A DNA stretch of 64,000 nt from Acidobacteriota bacterium. Lineage in GTDB: Bacteria; Acidobacteriota; Thermoanaerobaculia; Multivoradales; Multivoraceae. The translations under genes and the position numbers were made by a program. A model generated the notes under the pieces. That model made no database searches and was not told the DNA's origin. It worked only from the letters and a program-made list of their open reading frames with translations. The stretch is from assembly GCA_026707545.1 (NCBI GenBank), contig JAPOWR010000002.1, forward strand, positions 62,001 to 126,000. Reading direction: 5' to 3'. Below are positions 29,234 to 38,263 of the stretch, piece after piece; position 1 is the stretch's first letter; the number at the start of each line of letters is the position of its first letter.

Positions 29234-29447
29234 ACAGCCCGCGATCGAGGATCGGATCGTCGGGAGTCTGACGCCCGGTCTCGACTGGATGTCCCTGGTC
29301 CGGACATATCCCCTCGCCTCGGTCACGGTGGCCGCCTCGATCGGTTTTCTGATCGGCCGCGCCCGCGGGCGGGAGATCATGGGAATCCTCGGTGACCTCG
29401 CCGGCGAGCGGGTCGACGAGAGCGTGCGGAGTTTCCTCGTCCGCTAG
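29217..29447 (+). CDS. small membrane protein, 76 residues
   Basis: A short protein with one transmembrane segment (YPLASVTVAASIGFLIG, about 31-47) followed by a basic patch (RARGRE) and a helical tail. The GTG start overlaps the end of the DUF883 gene by 17 bases, indicating coupled translation. It resembles its upstream neighbour in having a single glycine-containing helix before arginines. I do not recognise a family. It probably works with that protein at the membrane. Confidence 0.65.
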   Translation: MTAAPEQPAIEDRIVGSLTPGLDWMSLVRTYPLASVTVAASIGFLIGRARGREIMGILGDLAGERVDESVRSFLVR

Positions 29448-29470
29448 CGAACCCCGGTTCCCGGGTTCTC

Positions 29471-30298
29471 ATGGCCGCTCAAGCGGTGCGCCGCCTGCTC
29501 CATCTCTCCGATATCCACTTCGGGTCGCCTCACTACGAGCCGGCGGCCGCCGGAGTGGAAGCGCTGGTCAGGGAGAGGCGGCCCGATCTCATCGTCGTAT
29601 CGGGCGACCTGACCCAGCGCGCCAAGGCTCGTCAGTTCCGGCAGGCTCGCCGTTTTCTCGAGGGCCTGGAATGCCCCTTCCTGGCTGTGCCGGGCAACCA
29701 CGACGTGCCCATGTATCGGTTCTGGGAACGGCTCTTCGATCGCTACGGCGCATGGCGCCGGAACTTCAGCGCCGTTCTGGAGCCGTACTTCGCGGACAAT
29801 GAGATGGAAGTCGTCGGTTTCAACACAGCGTTCAACCTGACGATCGACAACGGACGCTTCACCGGCCGCCAGTTGGCCGGCATAGGCCGACGGTTCCGCG
29901 CGGGCCGCTCCCGCTCGGGTCACTCCCCGGTGCGGATCGCGGTTGCTCATCATCCGCTGGCGGCACTGCCTGAACTGATGGGCTGGCGTACGGCGCGCCG
30001 AAGTGACGAGGCCCTGGCTGCGTTCGCCGCGGCGGGCGTCGACCTGGTGCTGTCCGGCCACGTCCACGTCGCCGCCCTGGGCCAGGCGCCGGGTTCCGCG
30101 CGCCGGCTGTGGCTGGTGCACAGCGGCACGTCCACCTCCGGGCGCGGCCGCGGCGCCGAGCAGGGCCGGAACAGTTGCAACTGGATCACGCTGGACGCGG
30201 GGCCGGCGGGGCGCACGGCACGAGTCGAGCAACTGGTTTGGTCGGAAGATCGTGGCCTTTTCGAGGTGGAGTCGGTTCACGACTGCGACTTGGCGTGA
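29471..30298 (+). CDS. calcineurin-like metallophosphoesterase
   Basis: A 275-residue metal-dependent phosphoesterase. All family blocks are visible: LSDIHFG (metal ligands D and H), VVSGDLTQ, PGNHD, AHHPL and the final SGHVHVA. The substrate is unknown; CpdA-like cAMP or nucleotide phosphodiesterase and UDP-sugar hydrolase roles are possible. The product has no signal peptide. Its stop overlaps the GTG start of the M16 peptidase gene by four bases, so it belongs to that operon. Confidence 0.88.
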   Translation: MAAQAVRRLLHLSDIHFGSPHYEPAAAGVEALVRERRPDLIVVSGDLTQRAKARQFRQARRFLEGLECPFLAVPGNHDVPMYRFWERLFDRYGAWRRNFSAVLEPYFADNEMEVVGFNTAFNLTIDNGRFTGRQLAGIGRRFRAGRSRSGHSPVRIAVAHHPLAALPELMGWRTARRSDEALAAFAAAGVDLVLSGHVHVAALGQAPGSARRLWLVHSGTSTSGRGRGAEQGRNSCNWITLDAGPAGRTARVEQLVWSEDRGLFEVESVHDCDLA

Positions 30299-31629
30299 CG
30301 ACGATCGACCTCTCGGTGTTCGACCGGGTAACCGCCCGGGCCGAGACGCTGGACAACGGTCTCGGTGTCGTGCTGCTTCCCCAGGCGGGCGCCGAATCGA
30401 TCGTCACGGTCGTCTGCTATCGCGCCGGCAGCCGCGACGAGGGCTCGAACGAGGGCGGTCTCGCGCACTTCCTGGAGCACATGATGTTCAAGGGGTCGGC
30501 GCGCTACCCGCCGGGGGCGATCGACAGCGTGACGCAGCGTCTCGGCGGCACGAACAACGCCTTCACGTCGCACGACGTCAGTGCCTATCACTTCCAGTTT
30601 GAGCGCCGCCGCCTGGATGAGGCGCTCAGGATCGAGGCGGACCGGATGCGGGGCTTGAGCCTGTTGCCGGAGGAGGTCGAGAGCGAGCGCGAAGTGATCC
30701 TCGAGGAGATCCGGATGGTCGAGGACGATCCATGGGACGCCCTGGAGCAGGCTGTGGCCCGGCGCCTCTTCGGCGGCCATCCCTACGGCCGTCCGGTGCT
30801 GGGGACGAGGCGGAGCCTGCGCGGGCTGGATGCCGTGGCGCTCGGTTCGTTCCACCGCCGCCACTACCATCCGGGCAGAGCGGTTCTCGTGGCGGCCGGA
30901 GGTCTGCCGTCCGATGCGATGGAGCGCATCGAGGCGGCCCTCGGGAACGGCGGTCCAGGTAAAGCGGGCGTTGCGCCGGAATCCCCGCCGGCGGATCCCG
31001 CGAACCCGCCCATCCGGCCCGCATCCGTTCCCCGTGCGCACCTCGGACCCCCGGTCTTCGATCCCGCGCCCGGGCGCCGGGTGGAGCTGCGCGGCGGCGA
31101 GATGGCGCGTCTTCTCGTCGCGCATCCCGCACCCGCCGCAGACGATCCGCTGTCCGTCCACGTTCGTCTCGCCCTCACTGTCCTCGCCAGTGGACGGGCG
31201 AGTCGCATTCAGCGGGAACTGGTCGAACAGAATCCGCTGGCGCTCTGGGCGGCCGGCGCGGCCAGCGGTCACTGCCTCGGAGGCATGTCGACACTGACGG
31301 CGGAGGTGGCGCCGGGGGTCGAACCGGCTCGGCTCGAGGCCGAGCTGTGCTCGCGGGTCGACGGCCTGGCTGCGAGCCCGCCGTCGACCGGCGAACTTGA
31401 GCGGGCGAAGCGCGTGTTGTTCGCGGACTGGGTCTTCATGCACGAACGGATCGGGGAACGGGCCATCTCGGCCGCTCTCGAGCATGCCCTCTTCTTCCCG
31501 GGTTTCACTCGCGGCTCGTACGAGGCGCTCGCCCGTGCCACGGCCGCGGACGTCTCCGATGCCTGTACGGTCTGGCTGTCCCCGGCGATCCGGATCGTCG
31601 GCTGGTCGCTGCCTGCCGGGACACGTTGA
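30295..31629 (+). CDS. M16 family zinc peptidase, catalytic subunit
   Basis: A processing-peptidase-type protein of 444 residues. The inverzincin zinc motif HFLEH (58-62) is intact and the downstream acidic ligand region EVESEREVILEEI is present. GGTNNAFTSHDVSAYHF and the later HRRHYHPGRAVL segment are family features. The GTG start lies in a GTGA overlap with the phosphoesterase gene. It pairs with the next gene, an M16 homologue lacking the zinc motif, as in bacterial heterodimeric M16 enzymes. No signal peptide is obvious, so a cytoplasmic location is likely. Confidence 0.9.
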   Translation: MTTIDLSVFDRVTARAETLDNGLGVVLLPQAGAESIVTVVCYRAGSRDEGSNEGGLAHFLEHMMFKGSARYPPGAIDSVTQRLGGTNNAFTSHDVSAYHFQFERRRLDEALRIEADRMRGLSLLPEEVESEREVILEEIRMVEDDPWDALEQAVARRLFGGHPYGRPVLGTRRSLRGLDAVALGSFHRRHYHPGRAVLVAAGGLPSDAMERIEAALGNGGPGKAGVAPESPPADPANPPIRPASVPRAHLGPPVFDPAPGRRVELRGGEMARLLVAHPAPAADDPLSVHVRLALTVLASGRASRIQRELVEQNPLALWAAGAASGHCLGGMSTLTAEVAPGVEPARLEAELCSRVDGLAASPPSTGELERAKRVLFADWVFMHERIGERAISAALEHALFFPGFTRGSYEALARATAADVSDACTVWLSPAIRIVGWSLPAGTR

Positions 31630-32873
31630 AGTTGGAGCGCGAGCCCTCACGCCTCGACCTGTGGTCCGGCAGGCTGCGCCTGGCCGCGCTGCGCGTGCCG
31701 GACTCCGGCGTCGTGGCGGCGCGGGCCTGGCTGCGCGGCGGCGCCCGCACAGGTCCCTCGCCGGGGCTGGCGCTTCTTTGCGGCCGCATGCTGGTCGAGG
31801 GGACCGACCGCCGGACCTGGCGCGAGATCGCCGAACAGGCCGAAGCTCGCGGTGTGTCCCTGAACGGCTTCGCAAGCGCCGAGGTCCACGGACTCGCGGT
31901 CGATGCGCTGGCTGACGATGCGGGGCTGGCGCTCGGGTGGTTGGCCGAGCTGGTGCTCGAACCCGCCTTCGATCGGGCGCGCTTCGAACTGCTGCGCGAC
32001 CAGACCCTGGGCGAACTCCGCAGCCTCGGGGATCGGCCCGAGGTCGTTACCGGCTGGGCTTTCCGGGATCAGCTCTACCACCCGCATCCGCTGGCGTCGC
32101 CGAGTCAGGGGACGAGCGAATCGCTGACCGCCCTGACGCCGGAGGACTGTATGCGGTTCCACGGCGATGCGCTGGCGCGGGGCGGCGTCGTTGCAGTGGC
32201 GGGCGACATCGACGAGGATGCGCTGCTGGCGGACCTGGAGCGTCTCTTCGGAGGTTCGGTCAGGGGCGCCATCCGACCCGTCGAACCGCCGGCGCCGCGG
32301 GGCCGGAGCGAGAAGCGGATCGAGATCGTCACCGGCTCCCGAGAGCAGGCGCACGTGTACGCGGGGCACTTCACCGTGGACCGGCGGCATCCCGATCTGC
32401 CGGAGCTGCGCGCGCTCGGCATCCTGCTCGGATCCGACGGTCTGGCGGGACGGATCCCCCATCGCGTTCGCGAACGGGAGGGTCTGGCGTACGCGACTCA
32501 CGTCGACGTGCTGGCCGGCGCCGGCAGCGATCCAGGCGCCCTCTCGGTCTACCTCGGAACCCACCCGGACCATGTCGAGCGCGGGCTCGAACTGGTGCGC
32601 GAAGCGCTCCACGAAGTGCGGGAGCGGCCGCCCGAATTGGCTGTCCTCGAAGCGTGCAAGACCGGTATGTTCGGCCGCGAGCCCTTTCTGACGGAGACGG
32701 CCGGCCTGTGGGCCGGCCTGCTCGTCGATGCGCTGCTCTTCGACCTGCCGAGTTACCGGCGCTCGTGGCGGCTCGAACGGATTGAACGGCTCAGCCCGGA
32801 CAGTGTCTTCCAGGCGGCGCGGCGGTACCTGAAGCCGGAGCGGATGTTCGTGACAGTCGGAGTGCCCGCCTAG
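31626..32873 (+). CDS. M16 family peptidase, non-catalytic partner subunit
   Basis: A 415-residue M16 homologue in which the HxxEH zinc motif is missing; the equivalent region reads ALLCGRMLVEGTDRR. The C-terminal half keeps the substrate-binding RVREREGLAYA pattern. Such partners complete the clam-shell chamber with the active subunit encoded just before. The TTG start overlaps the upstream stop by four bases (TTGA). Beyond it the sequence holds a duplicated AGATCTCGAC, then the convergent Cache-domain gene. Confidence 0.87.
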   Translation: MKLEREPSRLDLWSGRLRLAALRVPDSGVVAARAWLRGGARTGPSPGLALLCGRMLVEGTDRRTWREIAEQAEARGVSLNGFASAEVHGLAVDALADDAGLALGWLAELVLEPAFDRARFELLRDQTLGELRSLGDRPEVVTGWAFRDQLYHPHPLASPSQGTSESLTALTPEDCMRFHGDALARGGVVAVAGDIDEDALLADLERLFGGSVRGAIRPVEPPAPRGRSEKRIEIVTGSREQAHVYAGHFTVDRRHPDLPELRALGILLGSDGLAGRIPHRVREREGLAYATHVDVLAGAGSDPGALSVYLGTHPDHVERGLELVREALHEVRERPPELAVLEACKTGMFGREPFLTETAGLWAGLLVDALLFDLPSYRRSWRLERIERLSPDSVFQAARRYLKPERMFVTVGVPA

Positions 32874-32922
32874 GGCGGCCCGCGAAACGCCGCTCGATAG
32901 ATCTCGACAGATCTCGACCGGG

Positions 32923-34656
32923 TCAGAAAGCCTCGCAGCTCAGCGCCGTGGTGTCGATCAACGCAGGCCCCAGCCCTTCATCGATCGCGTAGGGTGCCTC
33001 CTCGTCGCCGAAATCGACCAACACCCGATGAGCAAGATCCGTCGCGCTCGCGATCAGCACCCAGTAGTGGCCGTTGATCTCGCAGCCGTCCAGCACCTTC
33101 ACCAGAACTTCCCAGTTCGACGAATCGAAGAAGGTGAAGAGTCCCGAGTCCGCTGCCTGGTAGTCGGCGGCGCTCACAGCCGACGCCGCGCGCTGAACGC
33201 CCTGCAGAGTGAACGAGGCGGTCACATCGGCGTGCCGCAGGTCGTGCGCCGCTCCGACCTCCAGAATGTCCGCGACCTCGGGCGGCGATTCGGGTGCCGG
33301 CACATCCTCGCAGCGGAACGCGCCGATGTCCGCCTGAGCGCGGGACGGCGCCCCGCCGGCGGACCGGTAGACCTTGGAACGGCCGCCCGCTGCGTCGATG
33401 GAGAACTCGTAGCTGACATCCGTCGCGGCCGCGGAGAACACCCACCAGTGATTGTTCACTTCGCAGCCGTTCAGCACCTTCACCAGCACCTCCCAGTTCT
33501 CTCGGTCGAAGAAGGTGAACAGGCCCGAGTCGGTCGAGGCACCTCCCATCTCCACCGGAGACATCGCACTCTCCTCGCCGTCCACGAGGTACGCGCCGCT
33601 CACCCTGAACGTGTCGCCGTGCAGGCAGAGACTGCTCGAGTCGTCCTCGCAGACGCTCGACAGGGGTTCTCGGGGGAGATAGATGCCGGAACCGATCACG
33701 GCCCGCTGATCCGAGTTCGGCACCGGGAAGCTCACCGCGTAGCCGAGCTTCGGGGAACCGGTGTCCTCGTCTCCCTCGACGGTGGGGTCGTCGTAGTAGT
33801 ACTCCAGGAACTTCCTACCCTCGCGTCGCGCACCTCCGATCAGCTCCTCGGCGAACCTCACCCCGTTGATGTCCGTCCTCGTCATGTCCGTGGGCGTGCC
33901 TTCGACATCGGGCCTGGTTGCGTGAAACAGGATGATGCCCGAGCCACTCACGACCCACAGGTAGATGGAACCGGACTTCCAGTCTCCTCCTTCCAGCCGG
34001 AAGGCGTTTCTGATCCCGACCAAGGCGCTGTAGCCTTCCGATCGGACGGCTTCGCGGTACACCTTGACCGCTTCCTCAACGAAGGTGATGAGTGTCTCGC
34101 GGTCCTTGACCTGCGACGCGGTGACGGCCGGTTTCGGCAGATGAGTCGCGGGCTTGTCCGGTACGTGGGAGACGTCCTGCGACCAACCGCCCACCAGGGT
34201 GAATCGTCTGCCGGTGATTCCGGAGATGTACTCGACGGCGTACGCAGTCTTTGGCTCCCCGTCGTGGTACTCGACGAAACCGCCGCCTCGGGCGCCGGCC
34301 GCCAGGAGCTCCCGGACGACCTTCTTCCCGTTGTCGTCCTCGACGTCGATCAGGTTCTTGTTCTCCGCCGTGCGATCGCCCCCGTGGATGAACGGCTCAC
34401 CGCTTTGGAGGAAGATGATGAGGAACATCGACCCCGCCTTCAGGGGTCCCTCCTGTTTCAGCCGGTCCCTGAGCTTTGCGCCTTCGTCTACCTGTGTGAT
34501 CGCCTCGAACTCCGCCTTCGCCCCTTCGACGAAGGCCTTGAGGGTCTCACGGTCCTTGACCTCGGCGGCAGTCGTCCTGGCCTCGGCAACCCCGCTCGCC
34601 AACGTGAGTAGCGCCAGAGCGGTGAGCGCCAGCGTTCCTTTGCGGTTCGATCCCAT
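32923..34656 (-). CDS. secreted Cache-domain protein with duplicated C-terminal module
   Basis: A 577-residue exported protein. A signal peptide (1-27) is followed by two related Cache-like domains, each opening with EVKDRETL or QVKDRETL and a helix. These resemble sensor domains of chemoreceptors, but no transmembrane or signalling part follows. The C-terminal half has two copies (near 376 and 502) of a module reading DSGLFTFFD, NWEVLVKVL, GCE-[VI]-N-x-H-x-WV and ATD. That module is frequent at the ends of secreted acidobacterial proteins; its role is unknown to me. AAGGAGAG precedes the chosen ATG. It is divergent from gcvT with a 33-base gap. Confidence 0.8.
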   Translation of the reverse strand: MGSNRKGTLALTALALLTLASGVAEARTTAAEVKDRETLKAFVEGAKAEFEAITQVDEGAKLRDRLKQEGPLKAGSMFLIIFLQSGEPFIHGGDRTAENKNLIDVEDDNGKKVVRELLAAGARGGGFVEYHDGEPKTAYAVEYISGITGRRFTLVGGWSQDVSHVPDKPATHLPKPAVTASQVKDRETLITFVEEAVKVYREAVRSEGYSALVGIRNAFRLEGGDWKSGSIYLWVVSGSGIILFHATRPDVEGTPTDMTRTDINGVRFAEELIGGARREGRKFLEYYYDDPTVEGDEDTGSPKLGYAVSFPVPNSDQRAVIGSGIYLPREPLSSVCEDDSSSLCLHGDTFRVSGAYLVDGEESAMSPVEMGGASTDSGLFTFFDRENWEVLVKVLNGCEVNNHWWVFSAAATDVSYEFSIDAAGGRSKVYRSAGGAPSRAQADIGAFRCEDVPAPESPPEVADILEVGAAHDLRHADVTASFTLQGVQRAASAVSAADYQAADSGLFTFFDSSNWEVLVKVLDGCEINGHYWVLIASATDLAHRVLVDFGDEEAPYAIDEGLGPALIDTTALSCEAF

Positions 34657-34689
34657 CGGGCTCTCCTTCATGGCATTGTAGGTCACGAG

Positions 34690-35811
34690 ATGACGAGAGC
34701 GCTGAGGACGGTCCTGTACAGGTGTCACGTCGAGTCGGGGGCTCGTTTCGGGCCGTTCGCCGGCTACGAGATGCCGATTCAGTATCAGGGAGTGCTTGCG
34801 GAGCACCGCGCGGTGCGCGAACGCGCCGGCATGTTCGATGTCTCCCACATGGGGGAGATCCGCGTGCGGGGTCCCCGCGCCCTGTCCCTGCTGCAGGGCC
34901 TGACGCCCAACGACGTGGGTGCGCTCGCGCCCGGCCGCGCCCACTACAGCGCCCTGCTGACCGAGCGGGGCACCTTCATCGACGATCTCCTCGTCTATCG
35001 CCTGGACGAGGAGGACTTCCTCCTGGTGGTCAACGCCGCCTCCCGCGCGCGCGACCTGGATCTGATCCAGGCGGTGGCGCAGGCGGAAGAGGGCGTCCGC
35101 GTCGATGACCTCTCCGGCGAGACGGCGCTGATCGCCGTGCAGGGCCCGGAGGCGGCCGGGATCGTGGCGGACGTCGTCGGCTCCGAGGCGTCGGAACTCC
35201 GCTACTACTCCTTCCTCCAGCAGGCGTCCCAGGGCCGGCTGGTGTCCCGGACCGGCTACACCGGCGAGGACGGGTTCGAGATCTACGCCCCGAACGAGAG
35301 CGCGGAGACGCTGTGGCTGGAACTGCTGGAGCGGGGCCGCGACCGCGGTCTCGTGCCCGCTGGACTCGGCGCCAGGGACACGCTACGGCTGGAAGCCGGG
35401 ATGATGCTCTGCGGCCAGGACATCGACGAGACGACGACGCCGATCGAGGCGGGGCTGTCGTGGATGGTCAAGTGGAAGAAGGGCGACTTCGTGGGTCGCG
35501 AGGCGCTGGCTCGCCAGCGTCAGGGCGGTTGCCGCCACCGGCTCGTCGGGTTCGAAGTCGTTGGCCGCGGCATCGCCCGCCACGGCCACCGCCTGACGGT
35601 CGACGGCCGGCCGGGCTGCGCCGGGCCGGTGACCAGCGGCGCCTTCGCGCCAACCCTGGGACGGGCGATCGGCATCGCGCGAGTGGACTGCGGCGACGGC
35701 GACGTCCCGGAACCCGGCGCCGCCGCTTCGGTAGAGGTTCGCGGCAGGGAGATCGCCTGCCGTATCGTCAAGCTACCCTTCTATCGACGCCCGAAGACCA
35801 GTGGAGGTTGA
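34690..35811 (+). CDS. gcvT: glycine cleavage system T protein (aminomethyltransferase)
   Basis: GcvT transfers the methylene group from the lipoyl arm of GcvH to tetrahydrofolate and releases ammonia. The 373-residue product has the family blocks FAGYEMPIQYQ, MFDVSHMGEI, the folate-binding TGYTGEDGFEIY, GLGARDTLRLEAG and VKLPFYRRPK at the end. Length is normal. gcvH follows nine bases later. No gcvP gene is in the window, so the decarboxylase is encoded elsewhere. No riboswitch is seen in the short upstream gap. Confidence 0.96.
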   Translation: MTRALRTVLYRCHVESGARFGPFAGYEMPIQYQGVLAEHRAVRERAGMFDVSHMGEIRVRGPRALSLLQGLTPNDVGALAPGRAHYSALLTERGTFIDDLLVYRLDEEDFLLVVNAASRARDLDLIQAVAQAEEGVRVDDLSGETALIAVQGPEAAGIVADVVGSEASELRYYSFLQQASQGRLVSRTGYTGEDGFEIYAPNESAETLWLELLERGRDRGLVPAGLGARDTLRLEAGMMLCGQDIDETTTPIEAGLSWMVKWKKGDFVGREALARQRQGGCRHRLVGFEVVGRGIARHGHRLTVDGRPGCAGPVTSGAFAPTLGRAIGIARVDCGDGDVPEPGAAASVEVRGREIACRIVKLPFYRRPKTSGG

Positions 35812-35819
35812 TCGCTTCG

Positions 35820-36197
35820 ATGATTCCCGAGGACCGCCTGTACACGGAGCAGCACGAATGGCTCAAGCTGGAGGACGGCGAGGCCGTGCTCGGCATCACG
35901 GACTTTGCCCAGCAGGAACTCGGCGACGTCGTGTTCGTCGAGATGCCGGCGGCGGGCCAGGAATTCGAGGCCGGTTTGGAGATCGGCGCCATCGAATCGG
36001 TCAAGGCGGTGGCCGAGATCTACACGCCGGTCGGCGGAACCGTGCAGGAGACGAACAGCCAGCTCGAGGACGCTCCCGAACTCGTCAATGAGGATCCGTA
36101 CGGAGAGGGTTGGCTGGTGCGGCTGCAGCTTTCGGGCGAGGGGCCGGAAGACCTGATGACGGCGTCCGAGTACGAGTCTCTGCTGGCCGCGGGCTGA
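35820..36197 (+). CDS. gcvH: glycine cleavage system H protein
   Basis: The lipoyl carrier of the glycine cleavage system, 125 residues. The lipoylation site is Lys62 in ESVKAVAEI, in the standard context, and the N-terminus YTEQHEWLKLEDG is canonical. The ATG follows GGAGG by 12 bases; the GGAGG overlaps the end of gcvT. It works with the product of the preceding gene, carrying the aminomethyl intermediate. Confidence 0.96.
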   Translation: MIPEDRLYTEQHEWLKLEDGEAVLGITDFAQQELGDVVFVEMPAAGQEFEAGLEIGAIESVKAVAEIYTPVGGTVQETNSQLEDAPELVNEDPYGEGWLVRLQLSGEGPEDLMTASEYESLLAAG

Positions 36198-36218
36198 TCG
36201 GCAGCCGGAGAGGGAGAG

Positions 36219-36671
36219 GTGCGAGGTCTGGAAACCGTCATCCTGTCGTCTTCCCTGGCGGCGTGGTCGGTCGGCATCCTGGCTCAGATCGGCGTTCTCA
36301 GGTGGAACCTCACCTTCGAGCTGGCGCTCTATCCGCTCTACATCCTGGCCGCCTTCACGGGCTGGTTTTTCGGCAACGTCTACGTTCACCGTCTGAGGCG
36401 AGAGCGGGGTTCGTCGGGGCGCAGACTCGACGAGATCGTGCTCCAGATCGCTCGTTCGCGACTCCTGTTCGTGCTCTACCTGTTCGGGCCGCCCGGCTGG
36501 CTCTACCTGTTGCGATCGATGGCCAGGCGGGAACAGCTTGAGGCGATGCCGCTGGTACCGATCCTGACCTTTGGCGTCTACGCGGCCCTGTTCTCGGTGC
36601 CGGTCGTCCTGCGAGGCTTCGCGGCGCCGCGCCGCAAGTTCGAGCTCGGCGGCGGCAGCGACGACCCATAG
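36219..36671 (+). CDS. hypothetical integral membrane protein, 150 residues
   Basis: A small polytopic protein with about four hydrophobic segments: ETVILSSSLAAWSVGILAQI, ALYPLYILAAFTGWFFG, LLFVLYLFGPPGWLYLL and VPILTFGVYAALFSVPVVL. A basic loop (HRLRRERGSSGRR) lies between the second and third. It starts with GTG after AGAGGGAGAG. I do not recognise the family. It sits between gcvH and larE, which gives no clear functional hint. Confidence 0.7.
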   Translation: MRGLETVILSSSLAAWSVGILAQIGVLRWNLTFELALYPLYILAAFTGWFFGNVYVHRLRRERGSSGRRLDEIVLQIARSRLLFVLYLFGPPGWLYLLRSMARREQLEAMPLVPILTFGVYAALFSVPVVLRGFAAPRRKFELGGGSDDP

Positions 36672-36681
36672 ACTCGCCGCC

Positions 36682-37482
36682 ATGGAGCATGCGGCGGCGA
36701 TGCGGATTCGGACGCTCGAGGCCGACCTGGAGCGTCGCGGTTCGGTGCTCGTCGCCTTCTCGGGCGGCGTCGATTCAGGGCTGGTGGCGGCTCTGGCGCA
36801 CCGTGCCCTGGGCGACCGGTCGGTGGCCATAACAGCCGCGGCCGAAACCCTCGCCGGAGAGGAGCTGGATCATGCCCGCAGGCTCGCGGCCGAGATCGGA
36901 ATCCGCCACGAGGTGACGGTGTACAGCGAACTCGACGATCCAGAATTCCGTGCCAATCCCCGGCACCGCTGCTACGTGTGCCAGGGGATGAGGATGGACC
37001 GCATGCTGGAGCTGGCGGCGAAGGGCGGCTTCGCCGAGGTCTGCGACGGTACGAACGCCTCCGATCCCGGGTCCGACCGGCCGGGTCTTCGCGCGGTGGG
37101 CGAACGCGGGGTCTACAGCCCGCTACTGGCCCACGGTGTACTGAAGGCCGAAGCGCGTCACCTCGCCCACGCGCTCGGACTCACGGTCTGGGATCGGCCC
37201 GCCAACGCCTGCCTGTCGTCGCGCATACCGCACGGACAACTGGTGACCCTGCCCAAGTTGCGGCGGATCGAGGCAGCGGAAGCCGAGCTCCGGAACCGGG
37301 GTTTCCGCGTGCTGCGGGTGCGCCACGAGCGCGCGGCCGCCCGGATCGAGGTCGGCGCGCCGGAACTCGTCGAGGCGCGGCGACAGTGGAGCGAGATCGA
37401 GACGACGATGCTCGAACTCGGCTTCGAGACGGTGGCTCTCGATCCGCGCGGCTACCGAACCGGCGGCGCGGACGCCGCCTGA
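36682..37482 (+). CDS. larE: ATP-dependent sacrificial sulfur transferase
   Basis: LarE activates a pyridinium dicarboxylate intermediate with ATP and donates sulfur from its own cysteine, a step in making the nickel-pincer nucleotide cofactor of lactate racemase. The 266-residue protein has the PP-loop SGGVDSG (27-33), RHRCYVC, and Cys177 in ANACLSSRIPHG, matching the sacrificial cysteine of the well-studied enzyme. larB follows directly. larC and larA are not in the window. Confidence 0.9.
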   Translation: MEHAAAMRIRTLEADLERRGSVLVAFSGGVDSGLVAALAHRALGDRSVAITAAAETLAGEELDHARRLAAEIGIRHEVTVYSELDDPEFRANPRHRCYVCQGMRMDRMLELAAKGGFAEVCDGTNASDPGSDRPGLRAVGERGVYSPLLAHGVLKAEARHLAHALGLTVWDRPANACLSSRIPHGQLVTLPKLRRIEAAEAELRNRGFRVLRVRHERAAARIEVGAPELVEARRQWSEIETTMLELGFETVALDPRGYRTGGADAA

Positions 37483-37504
37483 CCCTGCTGCTGCGGGAGG
37501 CGCG

Positions 37505-38263
37505 ATGCGGCGGGAAGAGCTTCTCGAACTGCTCCGGGGCGTGGCCTCCGGCAAGGTCTCGCCGGAAGACGCGCACGAGCGGGTGGCCCGCCTGCCGTAC
37601 GTCGACCTGGGCGCGGCCCGGCTCGACCTGTTCAGGGAACTCCGTAGCGGGCTGCCCGAAGTGGTCTTCGGCGAGGGCAAGAGCGAGGAAGAACTGGTCC
37701 GGATCGTCGAGTTGATGGTGGAGCACTCGGGCCGTGCGCTCGTCACACGGATCGGGGCTTCGGCCGCCGAACATTTGAGCGCGGCGGTCACGGACGGTTG
37801 CTACGAGGCCCGGGCCCGGGTGTGGACCGCGGGCCGGTTCTCGCCCGCTTCGGGCCGGCGGATCGCGGTGGTCAGCGCGGGCACGTCGGACTTCCCGGTG
37901 TCGGAGGAGGCGGCCGTGTGCGCCGGCTGGCTGGGTCACGAGGTAGTCCGCATCCGGGACGTGGGCGTCGCCGGCATCCAGCGTCTGCTCGACGCGGTGG
38001 ACGAACTCCGCCGCGCGGATGTCGCTGTCGTCGTAGCCGGTATGGACGGCGCTTTGCCGACCGTGGTGGCGGGTCTGGTGCCCTGCCCGGTGGTTGCGGT
38101 GCCGACCAGCGTCGGCTACGGCGCCAGCTTCGAGGGGATCGGGCCGCTGCTCACCATGCTCACGGCGTGCGCCCCGGGGATTGCGGTGGTCAACATCGAC
38201 AACGGCTTCGGCGCCGCGGCCCTGGCTCACCGCATCCTGTCCACCAGCATCGCGTCGCCGTAG
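37505..38263 (+). CDS. larB: nickel pincer cofactor biosynthesis protein LarB
   Basis: LarB carboxylates and hydrolyses nicotinic acid adenine dinucleotide to give the precursor used by LarE. The 252-residue product has the PurE-like C-terminal half with VVSAGTSDFPVSEEA, VVAGMDGALPTVVAG and PTSVGYGASFEG. It follows larE by 22 bases in the same operon. Its last 37 bases overlap the convergent queA gene. A nickel-pincer enzyme, possibly a lactate racemase or another LarA homologue, is implied elsewhere in the genome. Confidence 0.93.
   Translation: MRREELLELLRGVASGKVSPEDAHERVARLPYVDLGAARLDLFRELRSGLPEVVFGEGKSEEELVRIVELMVEHSGRALVTRIGASAAEHLSAAVTDGCYEARARVWTAGRFSPASGRRIAVVSAGTSDFPVSEEAAVCAGWLGHEVVRIRDVGVAGIQRLLDAVDELRRADVAVVVAGMDGALPTVVAGLVPCPVVAVPTSVGYGASFEGIGPLLTMLTACAPGIAVVNIDNGFGAAALAHRILSTSIASP

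Noticed and set aside
32898-32921. Duplicated AGATCTCGAC between the M16 and Cache genes as a mobile-element footprint
   Set aside because: Only two copies of ten bases and no element between or around them; too short to support an insertion event.
33028-34611. 527-codon plus-strand open frame
   Set aside because: Antisense to the Cache-domain gene, which has a signal peptide and a good ribosome-binding site.
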